A stretch of 64,000 nt of DNA from Agelas oroides. Taxonomy: Eukaryota > Porifera > Demospongiae > Agelasida > Agelasidae. Location of the stretch: the NCBI GenBank assembly GCA_949130485.1, contig OX422185.1, positions 17,487,011 through 17,551,010 on the forward strand. The letters run 5' to 3'. This document shows, piece by piece, positions 29,558-39,890 of this stretch (its first letter is position 1; every line of letters begins with the position of its first letter). The translations under genes and the position numbers were made by a program. Below the pieces are notes generated by a model. The model was not told the origin of the DNA. It saw nothing but the letters and a program-made list of their open reading frames with translations, and made no database searches.

Positions 29558-29910
29558 CCACCACAGTGCGTCCAGAATATAGAGGCGTCCCGTATTTCGG
29601 AGGCTTCTGGTTTATGTCTGGTAGCCATGGCAATGTGTATCGTGCTAGCTGTTGAGAGCTACGAAGCTGCTTTCCACAGCTCTCCCTTGCTGTATGCTGG
29701 CGAGAAAGGCTAACCAGAGGCTAGTACTATGCGTACCAGTGTTATTATAATGTCCAGTTGGTGAATCAATCAGCGGTACCGGTCAATCTTGCATGAGAGG
29801 CATGCAAGCGTCTGCATTATCCAGTGAATTTTGTACAGTCCTGGTACGAGCGGGACTGAAAAACTTGTCTGCTTTACGGAATACGAGGGTTCCACATTTC
29901 AGGGGTTTTG
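29558..29910. mobile_element. Fragment of pogo-like MITE, ends missing
   Basis: The interior (CTTCGGAGGCTTCTGG, CAGAGCTCTCCCTTGCTGTA in related form, GTCCAGTTGGTGAATCAATC) matches 50,350-50,660 at lower identity. The CAGTGGAACCTC ends are not intact. Confidence 0.7.
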
Positions 29911-29992
29911 AATGTACACAAACATATGAATTGCTTTCGGGACCAAACAAAGTGTCCGGAATATCATAGATGGCTGCTTTTCAGGGGTGTCT

Positions 29993-29994
<2 letters not shown>

Positions 29995-30054
<60 letters not shown>
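29995..30054. repeat. (CA)n microsatellite
   Basis: Pure CA tract next to HVC cassette 15. Confidence 0.97.
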
Positions 30055-30057
<3 letters not shown>

Positions 30058-30065
30058 TAAGTTAT

Positions 30066-30268
30066 TAGGCTCAATGATTAAGCCTTCCAAAAATTTATCT
30101 GAGAAGTCACGCTCAGCACTGTACTGACTAAGATCCAAAGACTTTACACAATATTCCTAGTTTATAAACAACTCAGTGAACCTAACAGTTGTGGGTTTGA
30201 GAGGATGTCAGCTATGAATACTAAACTAACCATGAATATACTGATCTGAGCTATGAATACTAGCTATA
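30066..30268 (+). repeat. HVC cassette 15
   Basis: AGGCTCAATGATTAAGCCTT, core of about 68 bp unlike others (AGAAGTCACGCTCAGCACTG), TTTATAAACAACTCAGTGAA, tail with three CATGAATA/CTATGAATA steps. Confidence 0.88.
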
Positions 30269-30575
30269 ACCAGTTTCCCTTATTTGACTTCGACTTCAAT
30301 ACACGAATGGTTACACAGACCTGGGTGACGCCTCTCATGACTCATCCCAAAAGTCAAGGGTGGACATGTGATTAATATATCATTGTTGTTAGTTTTTCAC
30401 CAATTGTTAGCACGATGCCTACATACACATTGCCTCATTCCCAGGCTTATCCTAGGTTTGTGGAGTTGTTTATAAAGGAGAACATACACCTGATAATGCT
30501 GATCATAGCCTCATACCCAGGCTGTTTGTAGGTCTGGGTACAAGCTATGGTGATCTAAGTGTTGGCATGATACCT
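30269..30575. repeat. Body downstream of HVC cassette
   Basis: CAGACCTGGGTGACGCCTCT, CATCCCAAAAGTCAAGGGTG and CAATTGTTAGCACGATGCCT match 40,870-40,920 and 52,195-52,215; continues GGAGTTGTTTATAAAGGAGA as at 41,490. Confidence 0.65.
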
Positions 30576-30642
30576 GCACACGCACGCACACACACACACA
30601 CACACATGCATGTACGCACGCATGCACACACGCACGTGCACA

Positions 30643-30737
<95 letters not shown>

Positions 30738-30758
30738 GCACACACACACACACACACA

Positions 30759-30824
<66 letters not shown>
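30576..30824. repeat. (CA)n microsatellite, ~250 bp
   Basis: Longest dinucleotide tract in the window, interrupted only by AGTGCA and AGTGACA. Followed by a CCTCG-type half (CCTTATTCCCAGGCTCC). Confidence 0.98.
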
Positions 30825-30825
<1 letters not shown>

Positions 30826-31277
30826 CCTTATTCCCAGGCTCCTCACAGCTTTTCGCTCCCATATAATGTACAAAGAACAAGAGTAGGTAAAACTGAATTG
30901 ACCATGAATACAAACTAGAATTTGTCTAGCCAGGGCTCAAACCTTGAAGCTAGCAGGCTTTGATATTTATGAGCAGCTTCAAGAGCGCATATAAGAATGG
31001 ACAGCTCAAGTAAGAACATGTAACTCCAATAGAAGCCCATAGTTCGGCAAAATTAAACACCCGGTTACGTGCTTAGCGACAATGGCTTATGTCTACGCAG
31101 CATGAGCAGTACGTACTACAGTATTGGGGGTAAATTCCAACTGGTCTCAAATTTTACAAAGTTACATGCTCTTACTCTAGCCACGCATTCTTATGTCTTG
31201 TTGGTAGCCTTATTGAAGCAGTATCTCTTAGCTAGAACATACAAGAAAAACACTCGTAGGGTGCTTAGTAAGGAGCA
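30825..31277. repeat. Diverged CAAGAGCGC foldback and unassigned flank
   Basis: CAAGAGCGCATATAAGAATG at 30,983 and TACATGCTCTTACTCTAGCC to CATTCTTATGTCTTG at 31,200 are decayed arms of the 14,594 family. No target duplication remains. Confidence 0.6.
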
Positions 31278-31326
31278 TAGCCTCGTTCCCAGGCTCTCCC
31301 CACTAAGGAGCCTGGGAACGAGGCTA
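31278..31326. mobile_element. 49-bp CCTCG foldback
   Basis: TAGCCTCGTTCCCAGGCTC, 11-bp middle, GAGCCTGGGAACGAGGCTA. Effectively two ends back to back. Confidence 0.85.
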
Positions 31327-31856
31327 TAAGGAGGACACTAGACATACAAGCAGTAGACATGTTGAGTAAGGAGTGTACTTTCCCAGCGACATCAGGAATG
31401 TAAGAACTGGCTTTGTGCATACACATGCAAATGGGGAAGTAATGAGAACTGGTTCCCTGGAATGTGCCCTCTGCCCCATGACTTTCCTGACTACAAAATG
31501 GCGAGCTTTCGTGCATAGAAAGGACAAAATAGTGATTTACTGGCGGTTTTATTAGCAAAACTTGCTGTAGAGCGAGGCTGTCAAATGGCTGTTGCATGGG
31601 GTGGGTGGCCATTAGTAGAGTCTGTTGGACCAATGTCTACATTATTTACTGATCAACCAAGAAGCAGCTTGTTGAGCAGTATCTCTACCTAGAACATACA
31701 GACTCGTATAGGGGGCTTAGTAAGGAATCAGGAATGATGACGTAAGAAGTGGCCTTGTGTGTACATGTGCAAATGGGTTCAGCAATCAGTGTGTTTGTAT
31801 GTGCGTCAGTTACCAATATCTTGACCACAAAGGAGGCGTTATAAGGAACACAAGCA
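31327..31856. repeat. Internally duplicated stretch, no gene
   Basis: GCAGTATCTCT(T/A), TAGAACATACA and GTGCTTAGTAAGGA at 31,217-31,275 recur at 31,675-31,730; GTGCATACACATGCAAATGG at 31,414 recurs as GTGTGTACATGTGCAAATGG at 31,756. Confidence 0.6.
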
Positions 31857-32050
31857 GCCTATGCCATTTGTGGTGCCTGTTTGGCCGAAGTGAGCATCGA
31901 GAGAGTCAGTTTATTCCACCCACTCACTGGCTCACCTTGTTTTAGAGCTAGCTCTATCTGCTCTTAATCAAGAGGAAATGTGTGAGCAGATGTGACACAC
32001 AGACTAGGCTGTTATCCAGCTGCTTAGCCAGAGAATCCCTCCCCCACGCA
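31857..32050. repeat. Rep-D, shared with 63,218-63,412
   Basis: CACCTTGTTTTAGAGCTAGC, TCTATCTGCTCT and GAGAATCCCTCCCCCA are shared over about 190 bp with high identity. Confidence 0.85.
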
Positions 32051-32595
32051 GCTTAGATCAAACACTGCAGAATGGGAGCTTATAGCCTCGTTCCCAGGCT
32101 CTCCCCTCGCCCTGACAAAAAACAATCATTTTTTTCCTGTCGACGTAGAGACGGGTGATATGATACCAGAATTATCGATACCACCGATACTGATACCGAT
32201 ACTTACAGCATCGATACTTGGTTCCTGGCAAGTTCAATACGATACTTAATTAAGCTCATGTGACGCATGAGGTAGCAACATGGCAGCGAAAGTGTGAACA
32301 TGTGCAAAGTTGTGGCAGCTAGAAGACGTAATGTCAAACCCAAGAATGTGGACATGATTCTCTTTTTAAACAAGAACCTAGAGTAACTGTTGTATTATCA
32401 ATTTTGGCACTGTGCACTGATTTAAATTTTCCTTGGGAAGGGGAACGGGAAGGGAAGAGCTGGTATCTTTTAGTATCTATCGAATCTGGTATCACCCACC
32501 TCTATCCATCAGGTGAGCCTGGGAAAGAGTCTAGGGAGCTAAAAGCACACGCAGTCCTAACCCTCCAATTACGAGCAATGAGATAGCTTGCCCTT
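32051..32595. mobile_element. Short MITE at about 32,148-32,508 and flank
   Basis: Ends GGGTGATATGATACCAGA and GGTATCACCC, with ATCGATACC and GATACTGATACC repeats on the left. A CCTCG-type left half precedes it (32,085). Flank duplication not found. Confidence 0.5.
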
Positions 32596-32750
32596 GGGGT
32601 TCAGTTATTGAGTCCTTCCTATCCAAGACCAGATTCTACTGTAGCTGCACTCAAAGCCTGCTCCAGTTCTTTATAAACAACTCCGCGAACCTAACGCTTG
32701 TGGGTTTTGGAGGATGTCGGCTATGAATACTGATATGATCCATGAATATT
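32596..32750 (+). repeat. HVC cassette 16
   Basis: GGTTCAGTTATTGAGTCCTT, TCC without AAAAATTTT, unique core (AAGACCAGATTCTACTGTAG), TTTATAAACAACTCCGCGAA. Confidence 0.83.
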
Positions 32751-33214
32751 GTTTCATTATCTCTCTGCAAGAGCACTCTGGCACTCTAGTTGTTAGGGAC
32801 TTACTGTGCTAGCCTCGTACCCATGCTCCTGTGCATGGGCAGAGAAAAGAAAAAAGGAACATGGCACACACCGTCTACACATGCACAGCTCTCCCAGGAT
32901 TTCAGGGGATTTGGAAATTCTGTAAATTTACTCCCTTAACTTGCCTTAAAGGTACCTGCCACCAAAACCACGTTCTGCGGGTACAACGCATAGGCGGCGG
33001 AACCGGGGGGCAGTGAGTTGTCCTCACAAAATATAAGGCGTGGGGGCATAGCCCCCACAATCGCCCATAGTCATGACAGTGACACGGCAAGCACCCTTTA
33101 TTAGATACAGTATACTCACAAACTGACACCACTGCAGCTAGATAGCGTAACCATTGTCCAGGCCAACTAGTCTTGAGTCTCGCAACATGTCGCAGAGATC
33201 CCGGCGCATGAGTG
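32751..33214. other. No gene recognised
   Basis: Contains GGCGGCGGAACCGGGGGG (32,989) and GGGGGCATAGCCCCC (33,043), parts often seen in hAT-derived repeats; nothing more can be supported. Confidence 0.4.
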
Positions 33215-33819
33215 CAGTGGCGGATTTGCACCCCCCTTTGGCGGCTAGTAATGTATTTTGCGTACATAACTGCACAAGTCCATCGAATGATTATGCAGCA
33301 GTGGCATGCAGCAACAACAACCAGGCACAGTTACACACTCACGTATCAGTTCCTTACTGATCTCCAGACGTTTGACTAGGCCTAGAGTTGCTTCGAGATA
33401 TTCAGTTCGGCCCGAGGGGTCCGCCACGGCGCACCTCAGCGTACGAGATTTCGAAATCCACTGGATTTCACGTGGATTTTGGATTTCAGAGTGGATTTCT
33501 GGATTTCAGAGTGGATTTCTGGATTTCAGTTTGGATTTCTGCCGACAGGTTTCTTCTTGTATGTTCTTGGATATTTTAGTTATAGTTCCCAGCTTAGCAA
33601 AAATTTTTAGTTAGTTGTAGTTTTGGTTAACTAAAACAACACTGTCGGACAGTGTACGAGATTTCTTTTGTGACGAACCCCTCGGTTCAGCCTTCCAGCT
33701 ACATTTTATTTTATTGTATGAATGCGTTCACGTGACCGAAAGTGGGTGTGGCAACCAAATAAATTTTCCGCCGCGCCGGTGACTGAACCCCCCTTTCTAA
33801 ATTTCTAGATCCGCCACTG
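33215..33819. mobile_element. 605-bp hAT-type non-autonomous element
   Basis: Left end CAGTGGCGGATTTGCACCCC, right end complement CAGTGGCGGATCTAGAAATT; GAGTG flanks both sides directly (33,210-33,214 and 33,820-33,824). CAGNGGCGGA ends are typical of hAT transposons; some hAT subgroups make 5-bp duplications. The interior carries four runs of TGGATTTC(T/A) near 33,460-33,545. No transposase. Confidence 0.85.
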
Positions 33820-34474
33820 GAGTGTCAAGTCTCGCTACGTTGTGGCCCCGCCCCAAGCTCAGTAGGCCTATATAGAACTCAGCGCTGGAAACTCAGAAGT
33901 TTGGACCCTTCAGCAACGGCCACTGCATGGCATGTGGATGTCTATACAAATTAGAGTCATACATGCGAAGACGTACAGATAACAATGATAACTGTAGTGC
34001 CGCTTTGGGCCAAAAGTGGCCTCAGAAGCAATCTCAGAGCATCTAATTTGCAAAATTTTCTTGGGGGAGCATACCCCCAGACTCCCCTAGCATGTGCGTG
34101 CTTATGCACGCACACGAATCGTTCGCCCCCCCAATTTCAAATGTCTTCTGCTGCCGTTGCAACGATATGGAAGCAATGAAAGTGTTCAGCTCATCGGAAA
34201 TATTCATACATTCCCCTAGTCCAGCTAAACGCTACAACACCAAGTCAATGATGCAACCTGTCCCTTTGAATTTCACCAACTGTCTTGAGTGTGACAATGC
34301 AGACTGTCACTGTCGAAGCAGTGGCACTTCTGACTTCATAAACACCTGAATGTACCTCGTAGGGAGCATAACCCTGCACTGTGGCCTTCCAGCAGGTAAA
34401 CTGAAATAGGCCGTAATTCTAGTGTAACAGAGTAGTATGCAGGCTACCAAGGGAATTTCATTGGGAGGCAGTAC
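33820..34474. other. No gene; hAT-like fragment at 33,995-34,140
   Basis: TCTCAGAGCATCTAATTTGC and TTGGGGGAGCATACCCCCAG form a motif common in invertebrate hAT-derived repeats. A frame from 34,092 reads through Cys-containing sequence (CLECDNADCHCRSS) but is unsupported as a gene. Confidence 0.45.
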
Positions 34475-34745
34475 GTATCATTTGGTATTCTACAAAGCCT
34501 AGAGTTCCTAAAAAATCAGAGCTCAATCAGTAGATCATGTAAGTGACTCAGGTGCATTAAGGCATGGCTCAATGATTTTACGTACCACGGAGAAGATTAC
34601 GGAGGTGTATTATTGATCTGCGGAAACTAGCGATCGATGTGAAGTAGCCAAGTTCAGTGCCAGTTTCTGCCATCAAAAGTATCAATTATCCAGTATGTTA
34701 GTTGGTAGTTGGTACCTATGATGAAAGGTATTTCAGTGTCAGTGT
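34475..34745 (+). repeat. Inverted partner of 22,590-22,840
   Basis: Shares CAGAGCTCAATCAGTA, GTGACTCAGGTGCATTAAG and GCCAGTTTCTGCCATCAAAA with the complement of that region. Confidence 0.8.
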
Positions 34746-35105
34746 AGTGCCAGGCAAAGACTGTTCATTCCTACACCGAGGCTCACGCACATATACATTA
34801 CAAGTGTGAGGCTCAATCACACTTGAACAGGTATTATCGTGAGGCTTACTCACAATTGAATGTTGTGAAATCAAAACCGAGCGGCCGAGCGCAGCAAGAA
34901 CGTGAGTTAGTTAACCGAGTTAATGGTTGGTCAATGAAAGTCATAGTTCATTGACAATGGTATATGATACCCCATAAAATCGTGGTTTTTCCCAGCACAT
35001 GCACAAACAATTGATACTTTTTCTCCTCCCACATGGCCTGGGTATGAGGTTATTGTGTCACATGAGCTTAATCAAATTCGCAAGGAGCCAAGAACTAAAG
35101 GCAGT
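34746..35105. other. No gene recognised
   Basis: Contains GTGAGGCTCAATCACACTTG and a diverged repeat of it 40 bp later (GTGAGGCTTACTCACAATTG). Otherwise unassigned. Confidence 0.4.
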
Positions 35106-35223
35106 TTGGTTTTTGTATTGTAATTGCTGTGTGTACGAGTTGTGAAGTTGTCTATTTTGTCTGTTTGCATTACTTTGATATCAGACTGACTGACGACTCA
35201 ATGGTTGCTTAACAACCTTACTT

Positions 35224-35280
35224 TAGCCTCATTCCCAGGCTCTCCCCCGGGGCACAGGGGAGAGCCTGGGAACGAGGTTA
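35224..35280. mobile_element. 57-bp CCTCG foldback
   Basis: TAGCCTCATTCCCAGGCTCT, CCCCCGGGGC, AGAGCCTGGGAACGAGGTTA. Its partner in unit 2 (36,053-36,098) has lost the left end. Confidence 0.82.
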
Positions 35281-35365
35281 CCGTACTTTGCACATGCGCA
35301 TGTGAGGAAAAAGCCAGGCTGTAGATCTTCCGGCTAGACACACACGTCATGGTTTGTCTACCACA

Positions 35366-35557
35366 TATTCATAGCTGAAATCAGTATATTCATAACTCAT
35401 ATCAATATTCATAGCCGACATCCTTCCAAACCCATAAGTGTTAGGTTCGGGGAGTTGTTTATAAAGGAAGAACTGCCAGTAACTCGCTGGCTCTTGTAAG
35501 AGATTCAGCGCCCTCTATCCAAGGTGAAAATTTTTGAAAGGCTCAGTAATTGAGCCT
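35366..35557 (-). repeat. HVC cassette 17
   Basis: Palindrome at 35,539-35,557 on the minus strand, core ending GTTCTTCC next to TTTATAAACAACTCCCCGAA. Shares TAGAGATTCAG-like edges with cassettes 18, 25 and 32 but not the middle. Confidence 0.86.
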
Positions 35558-36175
35558 ACACACTAATCTTGCTCCAGCTTCCTAGCCTTTGTTTCCGTTT
35601 CCAGGCCCTGTGCATGCACAGCTTTCTGTCGCTTGCAGTATAGCATGGGAAGAGCCTGGGAGGCTACCAGCTTCCCAGACCTGCCCAAACGCTAGAGGTG
35701 GGCAATACCAAGCAAGTAATTGCAACAAACTCTTTTTCTATATGGTTTTATCATATGAACCTCTGATTTTACTAACTTGCAGCAAAAGTTCATTACAGTA
35801 ATGAACTCTTGCTTGTAGTACCTGATTGGGGTGAGCGTGAGTGAGCCCCACACTAGCGGAACTGCATTGCACACATGTGTGGATGTTTGCTTGTTTGTTT
35901 TCTTTGGTTTGCTTGCATCTTGTGGCCACTTACTGTGAATTTCAAATGAGCACATTCAGATGTTTTACAGTTTTGTTTTGCATTGTAATCGCTGTGTGTA
36001 CAAGTCGTAAAATTGTCTATTTTGTCTGTTTGCGTTATTTTGATGACAGACAGGCTCTCCCCCGGGGCGCAGGGGAGAGCCTGGGAATGAGGTTACTTTA
36101 TTTTGCACACGTGCATGTGAGGAAAAAAGCGAGTCTCTCTGCTAGCCCCCTAGTTTGTGCTGCTCTCCTAGCACA

Positions 36176-36376
36176 TATTCATGGCTCAAATCAGTATATT
36201 CATAGCTCAGGTCAATATTCATAGCTGACATCTAAAACCCACAAGTGTTAGGTCCCTGGAGTTGTTTATAAAGGAAGAGCTGCAGGGACCTTCAGTTCTT
36301 GCTAGAGATTCAGCATGTTCTACTACTGGAAGCTGTTCCATGTGATAATTTTTGAAAGGCTCAGTAGCAGAGCCTA
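36176..36376 (-). repeat. HVC cassette 18
   Basis: Palindrome mutated (GCTCTGCTACTGAGCC on the minus strand). The core resembles cassettes 25 and 32 (CATGTTCTACTACTGG against ACGTTCTACCACTGG). Confidence 0.85.
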
Positions 36377-37481
36377 ATATTCTAATCTTGCTCCAGTTTC
36401 CTAGCCTTGATCCAAGGCCCTGCCCAGCTTTCTGTTGCTTGCAGTACTGTGTGGGGAGAGCCTGGGAATGCTACCAGCTTGCCCAAACGTTAGAGGTGGG
36501 CAATACCAGCTACAGACAATAACACCAAGTTATTGTAACATCCAGAATAGCATGGTGATAATGATTTTATCATACAAACCTCTGATTTCACAAACTTGTA
36601 GCAAACGTTCATTACAACAATGAACTCTTGCTTGTAGCACCTGATTGGGGCGAGCCTGAGTGAGACCCAAACTAGCGGAACTGCATATGGATGTTTGCTT
36701 GTTGTTTTTTTTGTTTGTTTACTTGCTTGCTTGTGGCCACTTACTGTAAATTTCAAATGAGCGCATTCAAATATTTCATGAAGGTTAAACCGTCAAATGT
36801 TTTAACATCCATAGCTGAGTGCACTGCCTTAGTGAGAGAGCTGCTGGGGCTGTATATAGCGTTGGCGTGAAAGTCAGTGACCAGGAGTGATGACAACTCA
36901 AATAGAAGCACGCGTGGTAAATTAATTCTCGTTTCTGTGAACAGGCTGCTCAGTCACAGACACCAGAAATAATGCATGGTGGCTGAGGACTTGAGATCAT
37001 TACAGGTAAAGGGTCACGCACGAGCAATGTTCATACACGGCAGAGATTTGGCTCATGATTTTAGTGTGAAGCTTAGCTGTTGTCTGTGTAGCTGCCCTGG
37101 CTGACAAACCCTGCTGCTAATGCTACATGCGTGGTCTGTGTGTCATGATGGAACCAGCAATGTGCTGCTCGCTCTGACTCACCCAACAACAATAAATCAT
37201 CTCCCAAGTATGGATCCTTGTGTGACTCGTTAGTACCTGATACAGACTCTCCAAGTCCAAAGTACTTACTGGAGCAGCTGAAGGACCAACTATCACAGAC
37301 ACAATCCTGAAAATGGGACTAAACAAAATGGGATGACACCATAGCACCTGATATGGATTCTCACGGGACTTGTAGCACCTGATACGGGTTCTTGTGTGAG
37401 TTACAGTACAATTTGTTGGATGTTGCTTAGAAACCAACACAAAGTGGATTCAAGTGTAGAATTTAATGATAGTGTAATGAT

Positions 37482-37680
37482 AGGCTCAACAGAGCCTTCC
37501 AAAAATTTTCTTCACTACCTACACCAATCGTGCTGCAAGTGTTTGCCATCTGCAGCTCCAGCTACTGCTCTTTATAAACCACCCCAAGAACCCAACACTT
37601 GTGGTTTTAGTGGTGAATCATATCCTCTATGAATATACTCATATCCTCTATGAATATATTCAACTGAGCTATGAATATAC
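37482..37680 (+). repeat. HVC cassette 19
   Basis: Partner of cassette 10. The tail has the step CTCATATCCTCTATGAATAT twice where cassette 10 has it once. Confidence 0.87.
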
Positions 37681-37690
37681 TTATCTACTA

Positions 37691-37868
37691 GGTGCGCATT
37701 GTGGGGCAAGTTGTTGAGTATTTGTGATACATAAGCAGTGGATAACAATTTCATTTTGTGCAAACATTGAACACTTTGGGAGGAAGGGCTTTGATATCTA
37801 AGCCTGCCATTTTTACAAACTATGATTCATTGATCATTCAAATAACTGCATACACCTTATTCTCAGGC
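37691..37868 (-). repeat. Interval inverted relative to copy 1
   Basis: GGTGCGCATTGTGGGGCAAG through CTTATTCTCAGGC complements 23,921-24,107. Confidence 0.9.
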
Positions 37869-38553
37869 CTTGCTTGCAGTACAGTAATGCACCTATCAAT
37901 GTTGTGCACCACTTACCCCCAGTACGGGCTATAGCGGGGCAAGGTGGGAATTTGACTAATTAAAACATCAATTGCCCCAGTATACAGGGCATCCCAAATT
38001 CCCTTACAAAAGGTGGGGGATCACTGGGGAATCGACATACACAGTGCAGCTATGCAGTATATGGAGAACAGAAGTAATCAAATTTCCAACTATACGGGCA
38101 GTCTGTTTTCCTCTACCCATGTGGGGGTGGTGGGACATATCATTGATAGACACATAAAGTGGGAGAGGTATTTTTCTCACATTATGTGTGTGGACACAGT
38201 AGAGCTCAGAATTGTACACACAAAGCACTGAGTGTATAGTTGGCTGAACAATATGCAAAATACTGTGTGCTCGTTTTGAAAATTTTAGCCACTTTTCCAA
38301 TCACATCATACAGGGTGTCCCCATTGACTTCTGTATGAGTTAGATGTATGATACAACCATCTACTGGACAAGTAGTTTAGGATAGTGGAGCATGCCATCT
38401 TCTCATCATCCTCGTGTATATGTAAATCAACATTAGTTTGTGTGTGTACAGATTAGGGTTTTTAGCAATAAGCTATGTGAATGGAATTTTAGGCTCAAGT
38501 TCACTTCACATGTGTATAAATTTTATAGCTTCTGTTTATGATAGAGTAATGCT

Positions 38554-38697
38554 AGGCTCAACGGAGCCTTCCAAAAATTTTGTAAAAGCTCAACAAAAAA
38601 GGTACTGGAACTGAAGGAACTGAAGGAACTGAAGGCAACTTCCACTTGTGGGTTTTAGGGATGTCAGCTATGAATACTGATGTGAGCCATGAATATT
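38554..38697 (+). repeat. HVC cassette 20, TATAAA block deleted
   Basis: AGGCTCAACGGAGCCTTCC, then AAAGGTACTGGAACTGAAGG with GGAACTGAA three times, then CTTCCACTTGTGGGTTTTAG. TTTATAAA and CCTAAC are missing. Cassette 11 at the same place in copy 1 has a different core. Confidence 0.85.
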
Positions 38698-39024
38698 CTT
38701 TTAAAAACTAATTGTCTAGCTGGAGCACTGCATTGAAGCTCTTACCCACCTCCAGAAAGGAGGAACAGCCCAGGAATCCACGTCGAACAACCAATAACCC
38801 ACTCAGTCCCTTCGTCAAGCGGACGTTCAGCTTCTACTCTGAGTGGTGGTGCCGCACATCATAAGTTTTGTGCATGCTTCCCCCCCCCCCCCCCAACCCT
38901 CTACTGCTGTGCACGCCTATAATCATCCCGTGTATATGTAAATCAACATTAGTTTGTGTGTGTACACATTAGGGCTTTTAGCCATAAGCTATGTGGATGG
39001 AATTTTATAGCTTCTGTTTATGAT
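38698..39024. repeat. Cassette downstream body, C-run and lead-in to cassette 21
   Basis: A 15-bp C run at 38,880-38,894 separates unique sequence (38,760-38,879) from a second copy of TGTAAATCAACATTAGTTTG to TATAGCTTCTGTTTATGATA, which also occurs at 38,420. Confidence 0.6.
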
Positions 39025-39199
39025 AGGCTCAACAGAGCCTTCCAAAAATTTTGTAATGTATGAGCAAAAAAAAGGTACTGGAACTGAAGGAACTGAAGGC
39101 AACTTCAGTACCTTCCTGCTTTATAAACAACTCCACGAACCTAACAGTTGTGGGTTTGGGAGGATGTCAGCTATGAATACTGATATGAGCCATGAATAT
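39025..39199 (+). repeat. HVC cassette 21
   Basis: AGGCTCAACAGAGCCTTCC, core with GGAACTGAA twice and AAAAAAAAGGTACTGGAACT, TTTATAAACAACTCCACGAA. Closest to cassette 20, from which it differs by repeat number and the first 15 core bases. Confidence 0.88.
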
Positions 39200-39890
39200 T
39201 GTTTTTAAAAATTAATTGCCTAGCTGGAGCAGTATCTCCACTGCATTGAAGCTCTTACCCACCTCCAGAAAGTCTGTCTGGCTTTCTAGTATATGTTATA
39301 CTTGTAGTTGCACGTAATGTAGGCATTCTACTAGTAGGAGAATGTAGAACATTGTGGGGCAAGTGTGAGCAAGCAATACACAGCTTTAACTTATATCAAA
39401 GGCTTTTCAGTGAAGTGTCAGATCACAGCACACAGGTGGCGTGGCATGTAGCTGAACAAAGCTTGTCACTCTACTCTCTACAAAAGTGCTTAACAGCTTA
39501 GAGAAGATGGTTGTAGAGATAGCTTGTCATGGGATGGTATCATACAATGCAGCCATTAGTGCAACCTAAGCATCTACTCTGGCTAACTGTAGGCTAAGTC
39601 TGGCTTGTCATGCATAGTCCTTACTTGAGGCATCTTAGAGAATACCAGATGGGGTTCGCCATCCATCAGCCATGGATAGAAGGAGGGTCTCTGCCGCTTT
39701 CTGCTTTGAACTTCTCCACACAACTGTTTACATACAGTAGATACTCATGCTCGATCGAGCTACCTATCCTGGATGTTGCTGCAGACACAACTTCTATAGG
39801 CTATCCTTTGTTCAATAAGTGCGCATGCTCCAGTTGCAATTCCTCGCTGTCTTTCATAAGCGTCATCTTTCAAAGTCACCTTCGAGCTGG
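39200..39890. other. No gene recognised
   Basis: 39,200-39,330 is the usual lead-in (TCTGGCTTTCTAGTATATGT). 39,331-39,890 is unique-looking with no convincing frame. Confidence 0.45.

Larger units (their letters stand above)
35106..36790. repeat. Diverged tandem duplication, two units of ~0.83-0.86 kb
   Basis: Unit 1 (35,106-35,965) and unit 2 (35,966-36,790) share the order: GTCTATTTTGTCTGTTTGC, a CTCTCCCCCGGGGC foldback, AGGAAAAA(A)GC, a minus-strand HVC cassette, TTTCTGTCGCTTGCAGTA, ATGAACTCTTGCTTGTAG and TGCTTGTGGCCACTTACTG. Identity is clearly lower than in the 40-61 kb tandem units, so it is older. Confidence 0.8.
36772..38553 (+). repeat. 1.8-kb duplication, copy 2
   Basis: See copy 1 at 22,998. 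Holds HVC cassette 19, the inverted interval and a Rep-B copy at 37,885-38,135. Copy 2 has an extra AGGCTCAAGTTCACTTCACA insertion at 38,492. Confidence 0.88.
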
